Notes: generated by a model from the letters alone, not told the origin. 64,000 bases of DNA from Corynebacterium faecale (GCF_030408735.1 NZ_CP047204.1:806001-870000); one strand, 5' to 3'. Shown: positions 43,926 to 54,134, numbered from the stretch's first letter. Made by a program: numbers and translations.

Positions 43926-45104
43926 ATGAGTTTTGCTGAGCACGCAATCATCTGGCATGTCTACCCGCTCGGTGCCACCGGCGCACCGATCCGCCCCACC
44001 GGGCCCGAGCCGCTGACCCACCGCCTGCCCACCCTTGAAGGCTGGCTGGATTATGTGGTCGAGCTCGGCTGCAACGCCATCCTGCTGGGGCCGGTGTTCG
44101 CCTCTGACACACATGGTTATGACACTTCAGACTTCTTCCGCGTTGACCCGCGGCTGGGGGATGAGTCCGACCTGGTTGCGCTGCTCGACGCTGCCGGGCA
44201 GCGTGGCATCGGTGTGCTTTTCGACGGCGTCTTCAATCACGTCTCCAGCTCGTCGGGCTACATCGAACTGACCACCGGCGGCTCCTTCGAAGGCCATGAT
44301 GCACTCGCCGAGCTGGATCACAGCCGTGATGAGGTGGTGGACCTGGTCGCCGAGGTGATGATCTACTGGCTTGACCGGGGGATCACCGGGTGGCGTCTGG
44401 ATGCCGTCTACGCGATTGATCCCGCCTTCTGGCAGAAGGTGCTGCCCCGGGTGCGGGCGACACACCCGGATGCCTGGATTGTCGGTGAGATGATCCACGG
44501 GGATTATGCGGACTATGTGGCGTCCTCCGGTCTGGATTCCATCACCCAGTATGAGCTGTGGAAATCCATTTGGAGCAGCCTGAAGGAGAAGAATTTCTTC
44601 GAGCTGGAATGGACCCTGCAACGACACAACGGGTTCCTGGAGCATTTTGTGCCGCAGACCTTCGTGGGCAATCATGACGTGACCCGGATCGCCACCCAGG
44701 TGGGCCCTGAACTGGCTGTGCTCGCCGCATCTGTGTTATTCACCGTGGGCGGTACACCCAGCATCTACTACGGCGATGAACAGGCAGTGACCGGGCTGAA
44801 GGAGGAACGCGTGGGTGGTGATGACCAGGTCCGCCCACCGCTGCCGGAGCAGTATTCACCCCTGGGTACCTGGATGCATCAGGTCCACCATGATCTCATC
44901 GCTCTGCGCCGCAACAACCCCTGGCTGTATGCCGCGCGCACCGAAGTCGAGGATATCGACAATACCCGCATCACCTACCGGTCCTACGCCCTGGATGATC
45001 AGGGCGTGGACACAGGCGACTGGGTCCGGGTGAAACTGGACAGCGATAAAGCCACGGTGCACATCACCGACCACGCGGGCAGGGAGTTCACCTACTCAAG
45101 CTGA
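43926..45104 (+). CDS. GH13 alpha-amylase-family enzyme
   Basis: This 392-aa cytoplasmic GH13 enzyme has the four conserved regions: DGVFNH (100-105), GWRLDAVYA with nucleophile Asp159, GEMI with acid/base Glu188, and FVGNHD with Asp251. It lacks a signal peptide and any starch-binding domain, and is shorter than secreted amylases, so it probably acts on intracellular maltodextrin or trehalose-like substrates. The ATG at 43926 is preferred: a TAGGCT box ends 7 nt before it. A GTG at 43908 that overlaps the previous stop (GTGA) is the alternative. Family membership is certain; substrate is not. Confidence 0.85.
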   Translation: MSFAEHAIIWHVYPLGATGAPIRPTGPEPLTHRLPTLEGWLDYVVELGCNAILLGPVFASDTHGYDTSDFFRVDPRLGDESDLVALLDAAGQRGIGVLFDGVFNHVSSSSGYIELTTGGSFEGHDALAELDHSRDEVVDLVAEVMIYWLDRGITGWRLDAVYAIDPAFWQKVLPRVRATHPDAWIVGEMIHGDYADYVASSGLDSITQYELWKSIWSSLKEKNFFELEWTLQRHNGFLEHFVPQTFVGNHDVTRIATQVGPELAVLAASVLFTVGGTPSIYYGDEQAVTGLKEERVGGDDQVRPPLPEQYSPLGTWMHQVHHDLIALRRNNPWLYAARTEVEDIDNTRITYRSYALDDQGVDTGDWVRVKLDSDKATVHITDHAGREFTYSS

Positions 45105-45131
45105 CTACCTCTATCAACACCCTTTTGATGT

Positions 45132-46682
45132 CTACCGCCAGCTCGGCAGCCACATCAGTGAGTCATAGATCCAATCCGGCACGATATAGCCGTAGAGGAT
45201 CGGGGAGAAGATCACAAACATCGTGACCACGAGGGCGATGTAGGCGACCACGATCATGGACCCGTAGGTCAATCCGTTGCGCAGTGTCCGGCCCCGTTGC
45301 CAGAGCTCACCGCAGGTCAATGCGAGCAGGACCACCAGGAATGGGGCGAGAGCGGCGGCGTAGAAGAAGTACATCTGGCGGTCATAGGCCGCCAACCAGG
45401 GCAGGAAACCGGCGGCGAAAGCCACCAGGGGGATCACATAGGCGCGCTGTCTGCGGATGAACAGTGACCACACCGCCCAGAAAATCACCGGCACCGTGAG
45501 CCACCAGATGGCGGGTGTACCGAAGAGGTAGATCATGCGCCGGCAGGTATCCCCGACAGCGCACTCAATGTCAGTGGAGGAGAAGTAGAGGATGGGGCGT
45601 CCGGCCACCAACCAGGACCACGGCTTGGAATCCCACGGGTGGCTGTGGCCGCCGGATGTGGTCAGGGAGCCATGGAACTCCAGCACACTGAAGTGATAGT
45701 GCAGCCAACCGGCGATGGAGTCGGGGAGGAACCGGAGGAAGGAACTGCCCTCGATGGTGCCATCAGCCTGCGCATGGCGGTAGACGGAGGTTTCCGATGC
45801 GAACCAGGCACGCCAACTCCAGATGTAGAGCAGGGCGGGGATCAGTACGAGGGAGGCCAGTGCCGGGACCACATCATGGCGTAGTGTGCCCACAATATAG
45901 CGATGCACGCCGTAGCTCTTGCGCAACCACAGGTCCAGGAACACGCTGGCCAGTCCGAAAAAGGCGATGTAATAGAGCCCCGACCATTTCACCGACAGGG
46001 CGAGTCCCAGGAGGATTCCTGTGCCAAAACGCCACCATCGGAAGCCGAAGCGCGGACCGAATTCATCGTCCCAGCCGCTTGCATTGTTAAGGCGGTGGTG
46101 CATCTGCTGGTGATCCCTGATCAGGGTCCATGCGGCGGCGGTGATGAAGAAGACCTGGAAGATATCAAGCATGCCGAATCGGGAGCTGACCAGGAGCACA
46201 CCATCGGCGGTGGCGATGACACCGGCGATGAAGGTGACCACGGTGGAGCCGCTGAGCCTGCGGGTCAACGCCATGATCGCCAGAACCGTCAAGGTGCCGA
46301 ACAACGCCACCATGACGCGCCAACCCATGGGGGTGTAACCGAAGATCATCTCACCAAAGGCGATGATCTGTTTGGCCAGGGGCGGGTGGACCACCAGACC
46401 GAAACCCGGGTTGGATTCGATGCCACCGGTGACCGGGTTGATCCAGGATTGCACCATATCCCATGCCTGCGGCACGTAGTGCTTCTCATCAAAGACCGGT
46501 GTGCCGGATGAGGTGGCGCTGGTGAGGCCTATGAAACGGGTCAGGGTGGCAAAGATCGCGATGATAGACCATGTCCAGGTGTCCTGGCTGGTCCATCGGA
46601 ATGTCGGCGGCGCGGGTGGTCGGGTACCAGCGAACATACCCTGGTCCCGCACCTGGTTACGAACAGGTAGGGCTTGGCTCAC
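45132..46682 (-). CDS. pmt: protein O-mannosyltransferase (GT39)
   Basis: This 516-aa polytopic glycosyltransferase transfers mannose from polyprenyl-phosphate-mannose to Ser/Thr of secreted proteins. The first external loop carries the catalytic Asp65-Glu66 in PVFDEKHYVPQAWDM, followed by VHPPLAKQIIAFGEMIFG. A second loop and about 10-11 helices follow, with the C-terminal GFLPWLAAYDRQMYFFYAAALAPF typical of actinobacterial Pmt. The start is a GTG at 46682 with TAAGAT 7 nt before it on the reverse strand (leaderless). rsmI diverges 47 bp away. C. glutamicum Pmt glycosylates, among others, Rpf2, whose gene is 9 kb downstream. Confidence 0.92.
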   Translation of the reverse strand: MSQALPVRNQVRDQGMFAGTRPPAPPTFRWTSQDTWTWSIIAIFATLTRFIGLTSATSSGTPVFDEKHYVPQAWDMVQSWINPVTGGIESNPGFGLVVHPPLAKQIIAFGEMIFGYTPMGWRVMVALFGTLTVLAIMALTRRLSGSTVVTFIAGVIATADGVLLVSSRFGMLDIFQVFFITAAAWTLIRDHQQMHHRLNNASGWDDEFGPRFGFRWWRFGTGILLGLALSVKWSGLYYIAFFGLASVFLDLWLRKSYGVHRYIVGTLRHDVVPALASLVLIPALLYIWSWRAWFASETSVYRHAQADGTIEGSSFLRFLPDSIAGWLHYHFSVLEFHGSLTTSGGHSHPWDSKPWSWLVAGRPILYFSSTDIECAVGDTCRRMIYLFGTPAIWWLTVPVIFWAVWSLFIRRQRAYVIPLVAFAAGFLPWLAAYDRQMYFFYAAALAPFLVVLLALTCGELWQRGRTLRNGLTYGSMIVVAYIALVVTMFVIFSPILYGYIVPDWIYDSLMWLPSWR

Positions 46683-46689
46683 CCGCTTG

Positions 46690-46695
46690 ATCTTA
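46690..46695 (-). promoter_or_regulatory. -10-like box of pmt
   Basis: On the reverse strand TAAGAT ends 7 nt before the GTG start of pmt, as expected for a leaderless transcript. Confidence 0.45.
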
Positions 46696-46729
46696 GAGCC
46701 TGTGGAGGATTTTGTGGGAAGCTGGGGTA

Positions 46730-47575
46730 ATGGATCTTGCTGAATTGACCTTGCCCGCCGGAATCATTGTTGCTGCCACGCCTCTGGGCAATATCGGGGA
46801 TGCCTCCCCGCGTCTGGTTCATGCCCTGGAAAATGCCACCGTCGTGGCGGCGGAGGATACCCGCCGAACAGCGGCCCTGGCGGCGGCCCTCGGTGTGGAG
46901 ATCACCGGCCAGCTGGTCTCTAATTTTGACCACAATGAAGTGTCCAGGGTGGGGCGTCTCATCGAATCAGCGCGCACCGGGACAGTGCTGGTGGTCAGCG
47001 ATGCCGGCATGCCGGTGGTCTCCGATCCGGGGTTTGCCCTCATCGATGCCGCCCATGATGCGGGCATTCCGGTGACCTGTTTCCCCGGGCCTTCCGCAGT
47101 GCCCACGGCTTTGGCCTTGTCGGGTCTGCATGTGGGGCGTTTCGCCTTTGATGGTTTTGCCCCGCGTAAGCATGGCGCCAGGATCACCTGGTTTGAGAGC
47201 CTGAAGACGGAGCAGCGGGCGGTGTGTTTCTTTGAATCACCCCACCGGATCGCCGAAACGCTTGCCGACGCCGCCGAGGTCCTCGGGGACAGGCGGGCTG
47301 CGGTGTGCCGGGAGCTGTCAAAGACCTATGAGGAGGTCCGTCGGGGCCCCCTGCCGGAACTGGCTGAATGGGCCAGCCACGGTGTGCGCGGTGAGATCAC
47401 CGTGGTTATTGAAGGCGCAGGGGATATCAAGGTTGATGTGGAGTCCCTGGTGGAGGCGGCCCAGGAACGTGTGGATGCAGGCGAGCGACTCAAGGCGGTA
47501 TGCGCGGACATGGCTAAAACCTACGGGCTGAGTAAAAATGAGCTCTATGATGCAGTGATTTCAGCCCGGGAATAA
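46730..47575 (+). CDS. rsmI: 16S rRNA (cytidine-1402 2'-O)-methyltransferase
   Basis: RsmI methylates C1402 in the decoding centre of 16S rRNA. The 281-aa protein belongs to the tetrapyrrole-methylase fold: IIVAATPLGNIGDASPRLVHAL, AAEDTRRTAALAAALG, VLVVSDAGMPVVSDPGFALIDAAHDAGI, PGPSAVPTALALSG, and the C-terminal SKTYEEVRRGPL and RGEITVVIEGA. The ATG at 46730 (MDLAELT) is the family start. It diverges from pmt and is 161 bp before betP. Confidence 0.94.
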   Translation: MDLAELTLPAGIIVAATPLGNIGDASPRLVHALENATVVAAEDTRRTAALAAALGVEITGQLVSNFDHNEVSRVGRLIESARTGTVLVVSDAGMPVVSDPGFALIDAAHDAGIPVTCFPGPSAVPTALALSGLHVGRFAFDGFAPRKHGARITWFESLKTEQRAVCFFESPHRIAETLADAAEVLGDRRAAVCRELSKTYEEVRRGPLPELAEWASHGVRGEITVVIEGAGDIKVDVESLVEAAQERVDAGERLKAVCADMAKTYGLSKNELYDAVISARE

Positions 47576-47736
47576 AATCGTTATACCTTTGTGACGGCCT
47601 GCTGCTAAAAGGTCAGGTGGTCTGCGGGGGGACTGCGTCACAGCTTGATAAAACAGCTGCTGAGAGGGTTGATTCTGCCCCGGTAGCAGATTTCACAGGC
47701 TTGCTTCTCAGCTAATTCCACACAATAGTGAGTTCC

Positions 47737-49524
47737 ATGACTACATCTGACCCAAATGCGGATAAGACTCTGGTGGGGGATGAGATCGAACAACTCACCG
47801 CCACGGAAGAGCTAGCGGGACTCTTAGAAGATCCCGACACCATTGTTGAGCAGGTGGCTGATTCTGAGCCTGAAGTTATCCTCCAGGGCGAGAGCACTGA
47901 TGCCAAGCTGCAGTGGGCAGTCATCCTCCCCGCGCTGGCGGTAGTTCTTGGCGCCGTGGTGTGGGGTATTGGTTTCCCCGACAGCTTCTCCAACTTCGCC
48001 GGCAACGCCCTGAACTTTGTGGTGAATAACCTCGGCTGGGCCTTCATCCTCTTCGGCACAGTATTCGTGTTCTTCGCGATTGCGATCGCCGCCAGTAAAT
48101 TCGGCCAGATCAAACTCGGCCGCATTGATGAAGCACCGGAGTTCAAGACGGTCTCCTGGATCTCCATGATGTTCGCCGCCGGCATGGGCATTGGCCTGAT
48201 GTTCTACGGAACCTCAGAGCCGTTGATCTTCTACCGCAATGGTGTGCCCGGGCATGAGGTTCAGGAAGTCGGCACGGCGATGTCGTCCACACTGTTCCAC
48301 TGGACCCTGCACCCCTGGGCGATCTACGCCATCGTAGGCCTGGCCATTGCCTATTCCACCTTCCGCGTGGGCCGTAAACAGCTGCTCAGTTCCGCCTTCG
48401 TCCCGCTGATCGGCCAGAAGGGTGCTGATGGCTGGTTGGGCAAGCTCGTGGACACCCTCGCGATCATCGCCACCGTCTTCGGTACCGCCTGTTCCCTGGG
48501 CCTGGGTGCCCTGCAGATCGGTGCGGGCCTGTCCGCCGCCAATATCATCGACAACCCCGGTCAGTGGACCATCGTGGGTATTGTTTCCGTCTTGACCCTG
48601 GCCTTCATTCTCTCGGCCATCTCAGGTGTGGGCAAGGGCATCCAGTACATCTCCAACTTCAACATGGTGCTGGCAGCTCTCTTGGCTGTGTTTGTCTTTG
48701 TTGCCGGACCCACCGTGTCAGTGCTGAATCTGATTCCCGGATCAATCGGCAATTACTTCTCCAGCTTCTTCGAGATGGCGGGCCGCACCGCGATGAGTGC
48801 CGATGGTACCGCCGGTGAGTGGCTGGGCGGCTGGACCATCTTCTACTGGGCCTGGTGGATCTCCTGGTCACCATTTGTGGGCATGTTCCTGGCACGTATC
48901 TCCCGTGGTCGCAGCATCCGGGAATTTATTCTCGGCGTCCTGCTGGTCCCCGCCGGTGTGTCCACCGTCTGGTTCTCCATCTTCGGTGGCACCGCCATTG
49001 TCATGGAACAGAATGGGGAATCCATCTGGGGTACCGGTTCCGCCCAGGAACAGCTCTTCAGCCTCCTCCAGGCACTGCCGGGGGGCCAGATCATGGCAAT
49101 TGTGGCCATGATCCTGCTGGGTACCTTCTTCATCACCTCCGCTGACTCCGCCTCCACCGTCATGGGTTCCATGAGCCAGCGGGGTCAGCTCGATGCCAAC
49201 AAGTGGGTCGCCGCTGCCTGGGGCCTGGCCACCGCAGCCATCGGCCTGACCCTGCTGATCTCCGGCGGTGATTCTGCCCTGAACAACCTGCAGAATGTCA
49301 CCATCGTGGCGGCCACCCCCTTCCTGTTCGTGATCATCGGCCTGATGTTCGCCATCCTCAAGGATCTGCGCAATGACGTGATCTACCTGGAATACCGCGA
49401 ACAGCAGAAGTTCAGCGCCCGTCTGGCACGCGAGCGTCGCGTGCACTCTGAGCACCAGCGACGTGTAGAGCTTGCCCGCCGCAAGCGCGAGCGTCAGGCA
49501 AACCGCGTGACCAAGCGTCGATAA
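47737..49524 (+). CDS. betP: glycine betaine transporter BetP (BCCT family)
   Basis: BetP is a Na+-coupled, osmotically activated betaine importer. The 595-aa protein is the same length as C. glutamicum BetP. It has an acidic ~60-residue N-terminal tail, 12 helices with the BCCT hallmarks ([17 protein letters not shown] and the [27 protein letters not shown] signature), and the basic C-terminal helix ([25 protein letters not shown]). That C-terminal helix is the osmosensor in the C. glutamicum protein. The ATG at 47737 gives MTTSDPN as in C. glutamicum. In C. glutamicum betP is controlled by the MtrAB system. It lies between rsmI and metG. Confidence 0.97.
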   Translation: MTTSDPNADKTLVGDEIEQLTATEELAGLLEDPDTIVEQVADSEPEVILQGESTDAKLQWAVILPALAVVLGAVVWGIGFPDSFSNFAGNALNFVVNNLGWAFILFGTVFVFFAIAIAASKFGQIKLGRIDEAPEFKTVSWISMMFAAGMGIGLMFYGTSEPLIFYRNGVPGHEVQEVGTAMSSTLFHWTLHPWAIYAIVGLAIAYSTFRVGRKQLLSSAFVPLIGQKGADGWLGKLVDTLAIIATVFGTACSLGLGALQIGAGLSAANIIDNPGQWTIVGIVSVLTLAFILSAISGVGKGIQYISNFNMVLAALLAVFVFVAGPTVSVLNLIPGSIGNYFSSFFEMAGRTAMSADGTAGEWLGGWTIFYWAWWISWSPFVGMFLARISRGRSIREFILGVLLVPAGVSTVWFSIFGGTAIVMEQNGESIWGTGSAQEQLFSLLQALPGGQIMAIVAMILLGTFFITSADSASTVMGSMSQRGQLDANKWVAAAWGLATAAIGLTLLISGGDSALNNLQNVTIVAATPFLFVIIGLMFAILKDLRNDVIYLEYREQQKFSARLARERRVHSEHQRRVELARRKRERQANRVTKRR

Positions 49525-49542
49525 GCATCACCTGATACGGCC

Positions 49543-49559
49543 TTTATGCCGGGCATAAA
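49543..49559. promoter_or_regulatory. 17-bp palindrome before metG
   Basis: TTTATGCC-G-GGCATAAA is a perfect 8-1-8 inverted repeat ending 14 nt before the metG ATG. It could be an operator overlapping the metG promoter or a weak betP terminator. No T-run follows. Confidence 0.4.
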
Positions 49560-49573
49560 TTAAGGTGGTACGC

Positions 49574-51406
49574 ATGACGAAGAACGTGCTCGTATCTGTT
49601 GCCTGGCCGTATGCCAACGGACCCCGCCACATTGGACATGTGGCGGGGTTCGGTGTCCCCTCTGACGTATTTGCACGGTTCCAACGAATGCGTGGCAACA
49701 ATGTGCTCATGGTCTCCGGCACCGATGAGCACGGCACCCCACTTCTGGTGCAGGCCGACAAGGAAGGCGTGACAGTCCAGGAGCTGGCGGATAAATACAA
49801 CCGCCAGATCGTCGAGGATCTCACCGGCCTCGGGCTGTCCTATGACCTGTTCACCCGCACCACCACCTCCAACCACTACGCCGTGGTGCAGGAGCTCTTT
49901 CGTGGTCTCCACGACAATGGCTACATGATCAAGGAGAGCACCCTCGGTGCGATCTCCCCCTCAACGGGGCGCACCCTGCCGGACCGCTACATCGAGGGCA
50001 CCTGCCCGATCTGTAAAGCTGACGGTGCCCGCGGTGACCAGTGTGACAACTGCGGAAACCAGCTGGACCCGGCAGACCTGATCAACCCGGTCTCCAAGAT
50101 CAACGGGGAAACCCCGAACTTTGTGGAAACCGAGCACTTCCTGCTTGATCTCCCCGCACTGGCGGAATCTTTGACCGAGTGGTTGAAGGGCCGCGAGGAC
50201 TGGCGTCCCAATGTGCTGAAGTTCTCCCTCAACCTGCTGGATGATATCCGCCCGCGCGCCATGACCCGTGACATCGACTGGGGCATCCCGATTCCTGTTG
50301 AAGGCTGGCAGGACAACAACGCCAAGAAGCTCTACGTCTGGTTTGATGCCGTGGTGGGTTACCTCTCCGCCTCCATCGAATGGGCCTACCGCACCGGTGA
50401 CCCAGAGGCATGGCGCACCTTCTGGAATGATCCGGAAACCGCGTCCTTCTACTTCATGGGCAAGGACAACATCACCTTCCACTCCCAGATCTGGCCGGCG
50501 GAACTGCTCGGTTATGCGGGCAAGGGATCCCGTGGTGGTCAGACCGGTGACCTGGGTGAGTTGAACCTGCCCACCGAGGTCGTGTCCTCTGAGTTCCTGA
50601 CCATGTCTGGTTCCAAGTTCTCCTCCTCCAAGGGCGTGGTCATCTACGTCAAGGATTTCCTTGCGGAATTCGGTCCGGATGCCCTGCGCTACTTCATCGC
50701 CGTTGCAGGCCCGGAGAACAATGACACCGACTTCACCTGGGATGAGTTTGTCCGCCGCGTGAACAATGAGCTGGCCAACGGCTGGGGCAACCTGGTCAAC
50801 CGCACCGTCTCCATGGCGCACAAGAACTTCGGTGAGGTTCCGGTCCCGAGTGCCCTGACTGAATCCGATCAGCGCATCCTCGATCTGGCTGCGGCCACAT
50901 TTGAGTCTGCTGCCGCCAACCTGGAGCTGTCCAAGTTCAAAAACGCCATCGCCGAGGTCATGCACGTGGTCGGCGAGGCCAATGCCTATATCGCTGAGCA
51001 GGAGCCGTGGAAGCTGGCGAAGGATGAAACCCAGCGGGAACGTCTGGCCACCGTGCTGTGGACCGCCCTGCAGGTGGTCTCTGACTGCAACACCATGCTC
51101 ACCCCGTACCTGCCGCACACCGCACAGAAAGTCCACGAGACCCTCGGCCGTGACGGCATCTGGGCAGCCACCCCGAAGATCGTGGAGGTCAGCAATGACT
51201 CCCCACGCCAGCCAGTCGGTGTTGGTCTGCCCGACCCTGAGCACACCTACCCGGTGATCATGGGTGACTACAAGGCCCAGGCCGCGAAGTGGGAGCGCAT
51301 CGACATGATTCCGGGAACGGCGTTGACTAAGCCAGCACCGCTCGTCGCAAAGCTTGACCCCGAGCTCGGGGAAACCGGGCCCGATTGGGCACCGGTTCAG
51401 CACTAA
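49574..51406 (+). CDS. metG: methionyl-tRNA synthetase
   Basis: This 610-aa class I synthetase has the HIGH-like motif [12 protein letters not shown] near residue 15, zinc-binding cysteines in [20 protein letters not shown], and the [15 protein letters not shown] block. The KMSKS region reads [13 protein letters not shown]. The ATG at 49574 has AAGGTGG upstream and gives the family start [16 protein letters not shown]. It lacks the C-terminal tRNA-binding (EMAP) domain found in some bacterial MetRS. It is 49 bp after betP. Confidence 0.96.
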   Translation: MTKNVLVSVAWPYANGPRHIGHVAGFGVPSDVFARFQRMRGNNVLMVSGTDEHGTPLLVQADKEGVTVQELADKYNRQIVEDLTGLGLSYDLFTRTTTSNHYAVVQELFRGLHDNGYMIKESTLGAISPSTGRTLPDRYIEGTCPICKADGARGDQCDNCGNQLDPADLINPVSKINGETPNFVETEHFLLDLPALAESLTEWLKGREDWRPNVLKFSLNLLDDIRPRAMTRDIDWGIPIPVEGWQDNNAKKLYVWFDAVVGYLSASIEWAYRTGDPEAWRTFWNDPETASFYFMGKDNITFHSQIWPAELLGYAGKGSRGGQTGDLGELNLPTEVVSSEFLTMSGSKFSSSKGVVIYVKDFLAEFGPDALRYFIAVAGPENNDTDFTWDEFVRRVNNELANGWGNLVNRTVSMAHKNFGEVPVPSALTESDQRILDLAAATFESAAANLELSKFKNAIAEVMHVVGEANAYIAEQEPWKLAKDETQRERLATVLWTALQVVSDCNTMLTPYLPHTAQKVHETLGRDGIWAATPKIVEVSNDSPRQPVGVGLPDPEHTYPVIMGDYKAQAAKWERIDMIPGTALTKPAPLVAKLDPELGETGPDWAPVQH

Positions 51407-51473
51407 CCGCTGCTTTTTGCTTTTCGACGACCGTGGCACCCCCGTGTCCACCCCATGGTGTTAGGTGGAGGGC

Positions 51474-53525
51474 ATGAATGCGACGAGAGAAGAAGCCAAC
51501 CAACTCCTTGAAGGCATCGCCGGACCGGGGGCCCAATTACGTGATGATCAGTGGTTAGCCATTGACGCACTTGTTAATCAGAAAAAGCGCATGCTGGTGG
51601 TACAGCGCACGGGTTGGGGTAAATCGGCGGTGTACTTCATTGCCGCCAAATTGCTGCGTACCCGGGGTGCCGGTGCCGCGGTGATCATCTCCCCGTTGCT
51701 GGCCCTGATGCGCAACCAGGTCTCAGCAGCCGAACGTGCAGGTATTAAAGCCGCCACACTTAACAGCGCCAACATGACCGACTGGGATCAGATCCAGAGA
51801 CAGGTTGTCGGGGGAGAAGTGGATGTTCTCCTGATCTCCCCGGAACGCCTCAACAACCCGGATTTCCGTGATGCCGTCCTGCCCCGCCTGGCGGCGGAAA
51901 CCGGCCTGGTGGTGGTGGATGAGGCGCACTGTATTTCCGACTGGGGACATGATTTCCGCCCCGATTACCGGCGTATCCGTGATCTGCTCGCCGGCCTGGA
52001 ACCCGGCGTTCCGGTGCTGGCCACCACTGCAACCGCCAATGACCGCGTGGTGGAAGACGTCCGGGCGCAGCTGGGCGAAGACACCGGTGTGCTCCGCGGC
52101 GGTTTGGACCGTGAATCCCTCCACCTCGCGGTGGTGAACCTTCCTGATTCCACGGCCCGCCCCGCCTGGATCGCCAGTCATCTGAAGGAGTTGGAAGGCT
52201 CCGGCATCATCTATTGTCTCACCGTCGCAGCAGCCCATGACCTCGCGGACGCACTCAACGCAGTGGGCTGGAATGTGGCAGCCTACACCGGACGCACCGA
52301 GGCCGGTGAGCGTGAACGCCTTGAGCACGCGCTGATCAATAATGAGATCAAGGCACTGGTGGCCACCTCGGCGCTGGGCATGGGTTTTGATAAACCCGAT
52401 CTTGGATTTGTGGTGCACCTCGGCGCACCGGGATCACCGGTGTCCTATTATCAGCAGATCGGCCGCGCCGGGCGTGGCACCGATCGCGCTGATGTCATCC
52501 TGCTCCCCGGTACCGAGGACAAAGAGATCTGGGAATACTTCGCCTCGGTATCCTTCCCACAGGAACCAGTGGTCCGGCAGTTGCTCAGCGTGCTCACCGG
52601 GGACGTCCAATCCACCATCAAGTTGGAGTCACAGGTGGATCTGTCCCGTTCCCGCCTGGAACAGGTGCTCAAGGTACTGGACGTGGATGGTGCGGTGAAA
52701 CGGGTTCGTGGTGGTTGGATCTCCACCGGAGCAGAGTGGACCTATGACGCGCAACGCTACCGTGGCCTGGAGCAGGCCCGCACTGATGAACAAAACAGCA
52801 TGATCGCCTACCAGCGCACTGATGGTTGCCGCATGCTCTATCTGCGCCGGGAACTTGATGATCACACCGCCACCGACCCCTGTGGGCGCTGTGACAACTG
52901 CACCGGAAACTACTGGTCCACTGAATCCGACAAGACCGTGACTGCTGAAGTGGGCAGACAGCTCAGCGCACCGGGCATGCGGGTGGCAGCCAGAAAACAG
53001 TGGCCGACGGGCATCGGGATGAAGGGGAAGATCAAGGGAATCGAGGAAGGGCGTGCACTGGGTCGTCTCAATGACATCGGCCGTGGACCCGCCCTGCGTG
53101 AGCTCCTGGACTCCGGCACCTTCCCCGAGGAACCGTGGATGACACGCATCATCGCCGTGCTGGCGGATTGGGACTGGAGCACCCGCCCCGCCAATGTGGT
53201 GGCCTTGGGCAGTACCGATGCACAAGCCACCGCCCTGATAGAACAGACCGCGGGCGCCATCGCGCGCGTGGGACGGATGAATTACGCGGGGGTGTTACCT
53301 GTGGCGCCGGGAGCAGTTGAGGTGACAGCCCAGAACTCCGCCTACCGGGTCTCTGCACTGTTGAACCAGTGGGACTGGTCGCAGGGATTAAACCTCGTGG
53401 ACGGTCCGATTCTCCTGGTCACCGATCTCATCGACACCGGTTGGTCCGTGACCGTGGCCGGAAGTGGCATCGCCGAACGCACCGGTTTCAACGTCCTGCC
53501 CTTCGCTCTGGCTAGTCGGGGATAA
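51474..53525 (+). CDS. RecQ-family DNA helicase with C-terminal phosphoribosyltransferase-like domain
   Basis: The 683-aa protein begins with a RecQ-type motor: LRDDQWLAID (motif 0), Walker A RTGWGKS (45-51), VVVDEAHCISDWGHDFRPDY, LATTATAND, TSALGMGFDKPDLG and YYQQIGRAGRG. A zinc-binding cysteine region follows (CRMLYLRREL then CGRCDNC). Instead of an HRDC domain, the last ~200 residues resemble a type I phosphoribosyltransferase, with GPILLVTDLIDTGWSVTVAG (644-663) matching the PRPP-binding loop and VARVGRMNYAG-like flanking sequence. ATG at 51474 is preferred over GTG at 51465. It ends 14 bp inside the convergent cyclase gene. Helicase identity is certain; PRT activity is unproven. Confidence 0.88.
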   Translation: MNATREEANQLLEGIAGPGAQLRDDQWLAIDALVNQKKRMLVVQRTGWGKSAVYFIAAKLLRTRGAGAAVIISPLLALMRNQVSAAERAGIKAATLNSANMTDWDQIQRQVVGGEVDVLLISPERLNNPDFRDAVLPRLAAETGLVVVDEAHCISDWGHDFRPDYRRIRDLLAGLEPGVPVLATTATANDRVVEDVRAQLGEDTGVLRGGLDRESLHLAVVNLPDSTARPAWIASHLKELEGSGIIYCLTVAAAHDLADALNAVGWNVAAYTGRTEAGERERLEHALINNEIKALVATSALGMGFDKPDLGFVVHLGAPGSPVSYYQQIGRAGRGTDRADVILLPGTEDKEIWEYFASVSFPQEPVVRQLLSVLTGDVQSTIKLESQVDLSRSRLEQVLKVLDVDGAVKRVRGGWISTGAEWTYDAQRYRGLEQARTDEQNSMIAYQRTDGCRMLYLRRELDDHTATDPCGRCDNCTGNYWSTESDKTVTAEVGRQLSAPGMRVAARKQWPTGIGMKGKIKGIEEGRALGRLNDIGRGPALRELLDSGTFPEEPWMTRIIAVLADWDWSTRPANVVALGSTDAQATALIEQTAGAIARVGRMNYAGVLPVAPGAVEVTAQNSAYRVSALLNQWDWSQGLNLVDGPILLVTDLIDTGWSVTVAGSGIAERTGFNVLPFALASRG

Positions 53526-54129
53526 GTACCAGGGGTCGCACCGGGAAGCTGGCGCCGGCGATCGGCACCGGGAACCCACATACGATGGTGGCTCCAGTGG
53601 CTGGCACCTGGTCCAGGTTGGCGAGGTTTTCAATTTGCCAGTGATCATGATGCAGCCACCAGCTCTGGGCGTCAAGACCGGGATCAGTGTCGGGTAGATC
53701 ATGGCCAATGGCGGTGACACCCCGGTGGTGCAACAGCTCCAGCGCGGGGATGCTCCACCCGGGCGCGATACCCTCCGCACCCCAGACCCAGCCGGTGTGC
53801 AGAGCGACGAAAGAGCCTGCGGGGAGTGTCCCGTGGGTGGCTTCAAAATCCAGAAGATACTCCGGGGTGACCAGCCCGGGTTGGTCAAAACGCACTGTAT
53901 ATATGGGCAGCACCAATTCATCTGCTGCGATCTGATCCAGGGTGCGACCCGCGGGATCAAAGTGGGAGGGCGCATCCACATGGGTTCCCCACGGACCAAC
54001 CAGGTGATAACGGTGCATGAGGAAGCCGTCGGTCTCAATGTCTGCGACCTGCTCCGTGATCTGGTCGGGGTCACCCGGATAGTGAGGTTGACCTGGCTGG
54101 AATGGGTGGGCGAGATCAATGACCTTCAT
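53512..54129 (-). CDS. cyclase-family (kynurenine-formamidase-like) metal hydrolase
   Basis: This 205-aa alpha/beta hydrolase of the cyclase superfamily has metal-binding sequence GPWGTHVDAPSHF (His50, Asp52, His56). The first His of the more common HxGTHxDxPxH form is replaced by Pro, as in the GQWGTH subgroup. The opening IDLAHPFQPGQPHYPGDP and the central SFVALHTGWVWG are also typical, and AIGHDLPDTDP follows. Members hydrolyse formylkynurenine, isatin or other amides; no tryptophan-degradation genes are nearby, so the substrate is open. The ATG at 54129 has TATATT 8 nt before it (reverse strand). tatD diverges only 20 bp away. Confidence 0.82.
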   Translation of the reverse strand: MKVIDLAHPFQPGQPHYPGDPDQITEQVADIETDGFLMHRYHLVGPWGTHVDAPSHFDPAGRTLDQIAADELVLPIYTVRFDQPGLVTPEYLLDFEATHGTLPAGSFVALHTGWVWGAEGIAPGWSIPALELLHHRGVTAIGHDLPDTDPGLDAQSWWLHHDHWQIENLANLDQVPATGATIVCGFPVPIAGASFPVRPLVLIPD

Positions 54130-54134
54130 GCGTC

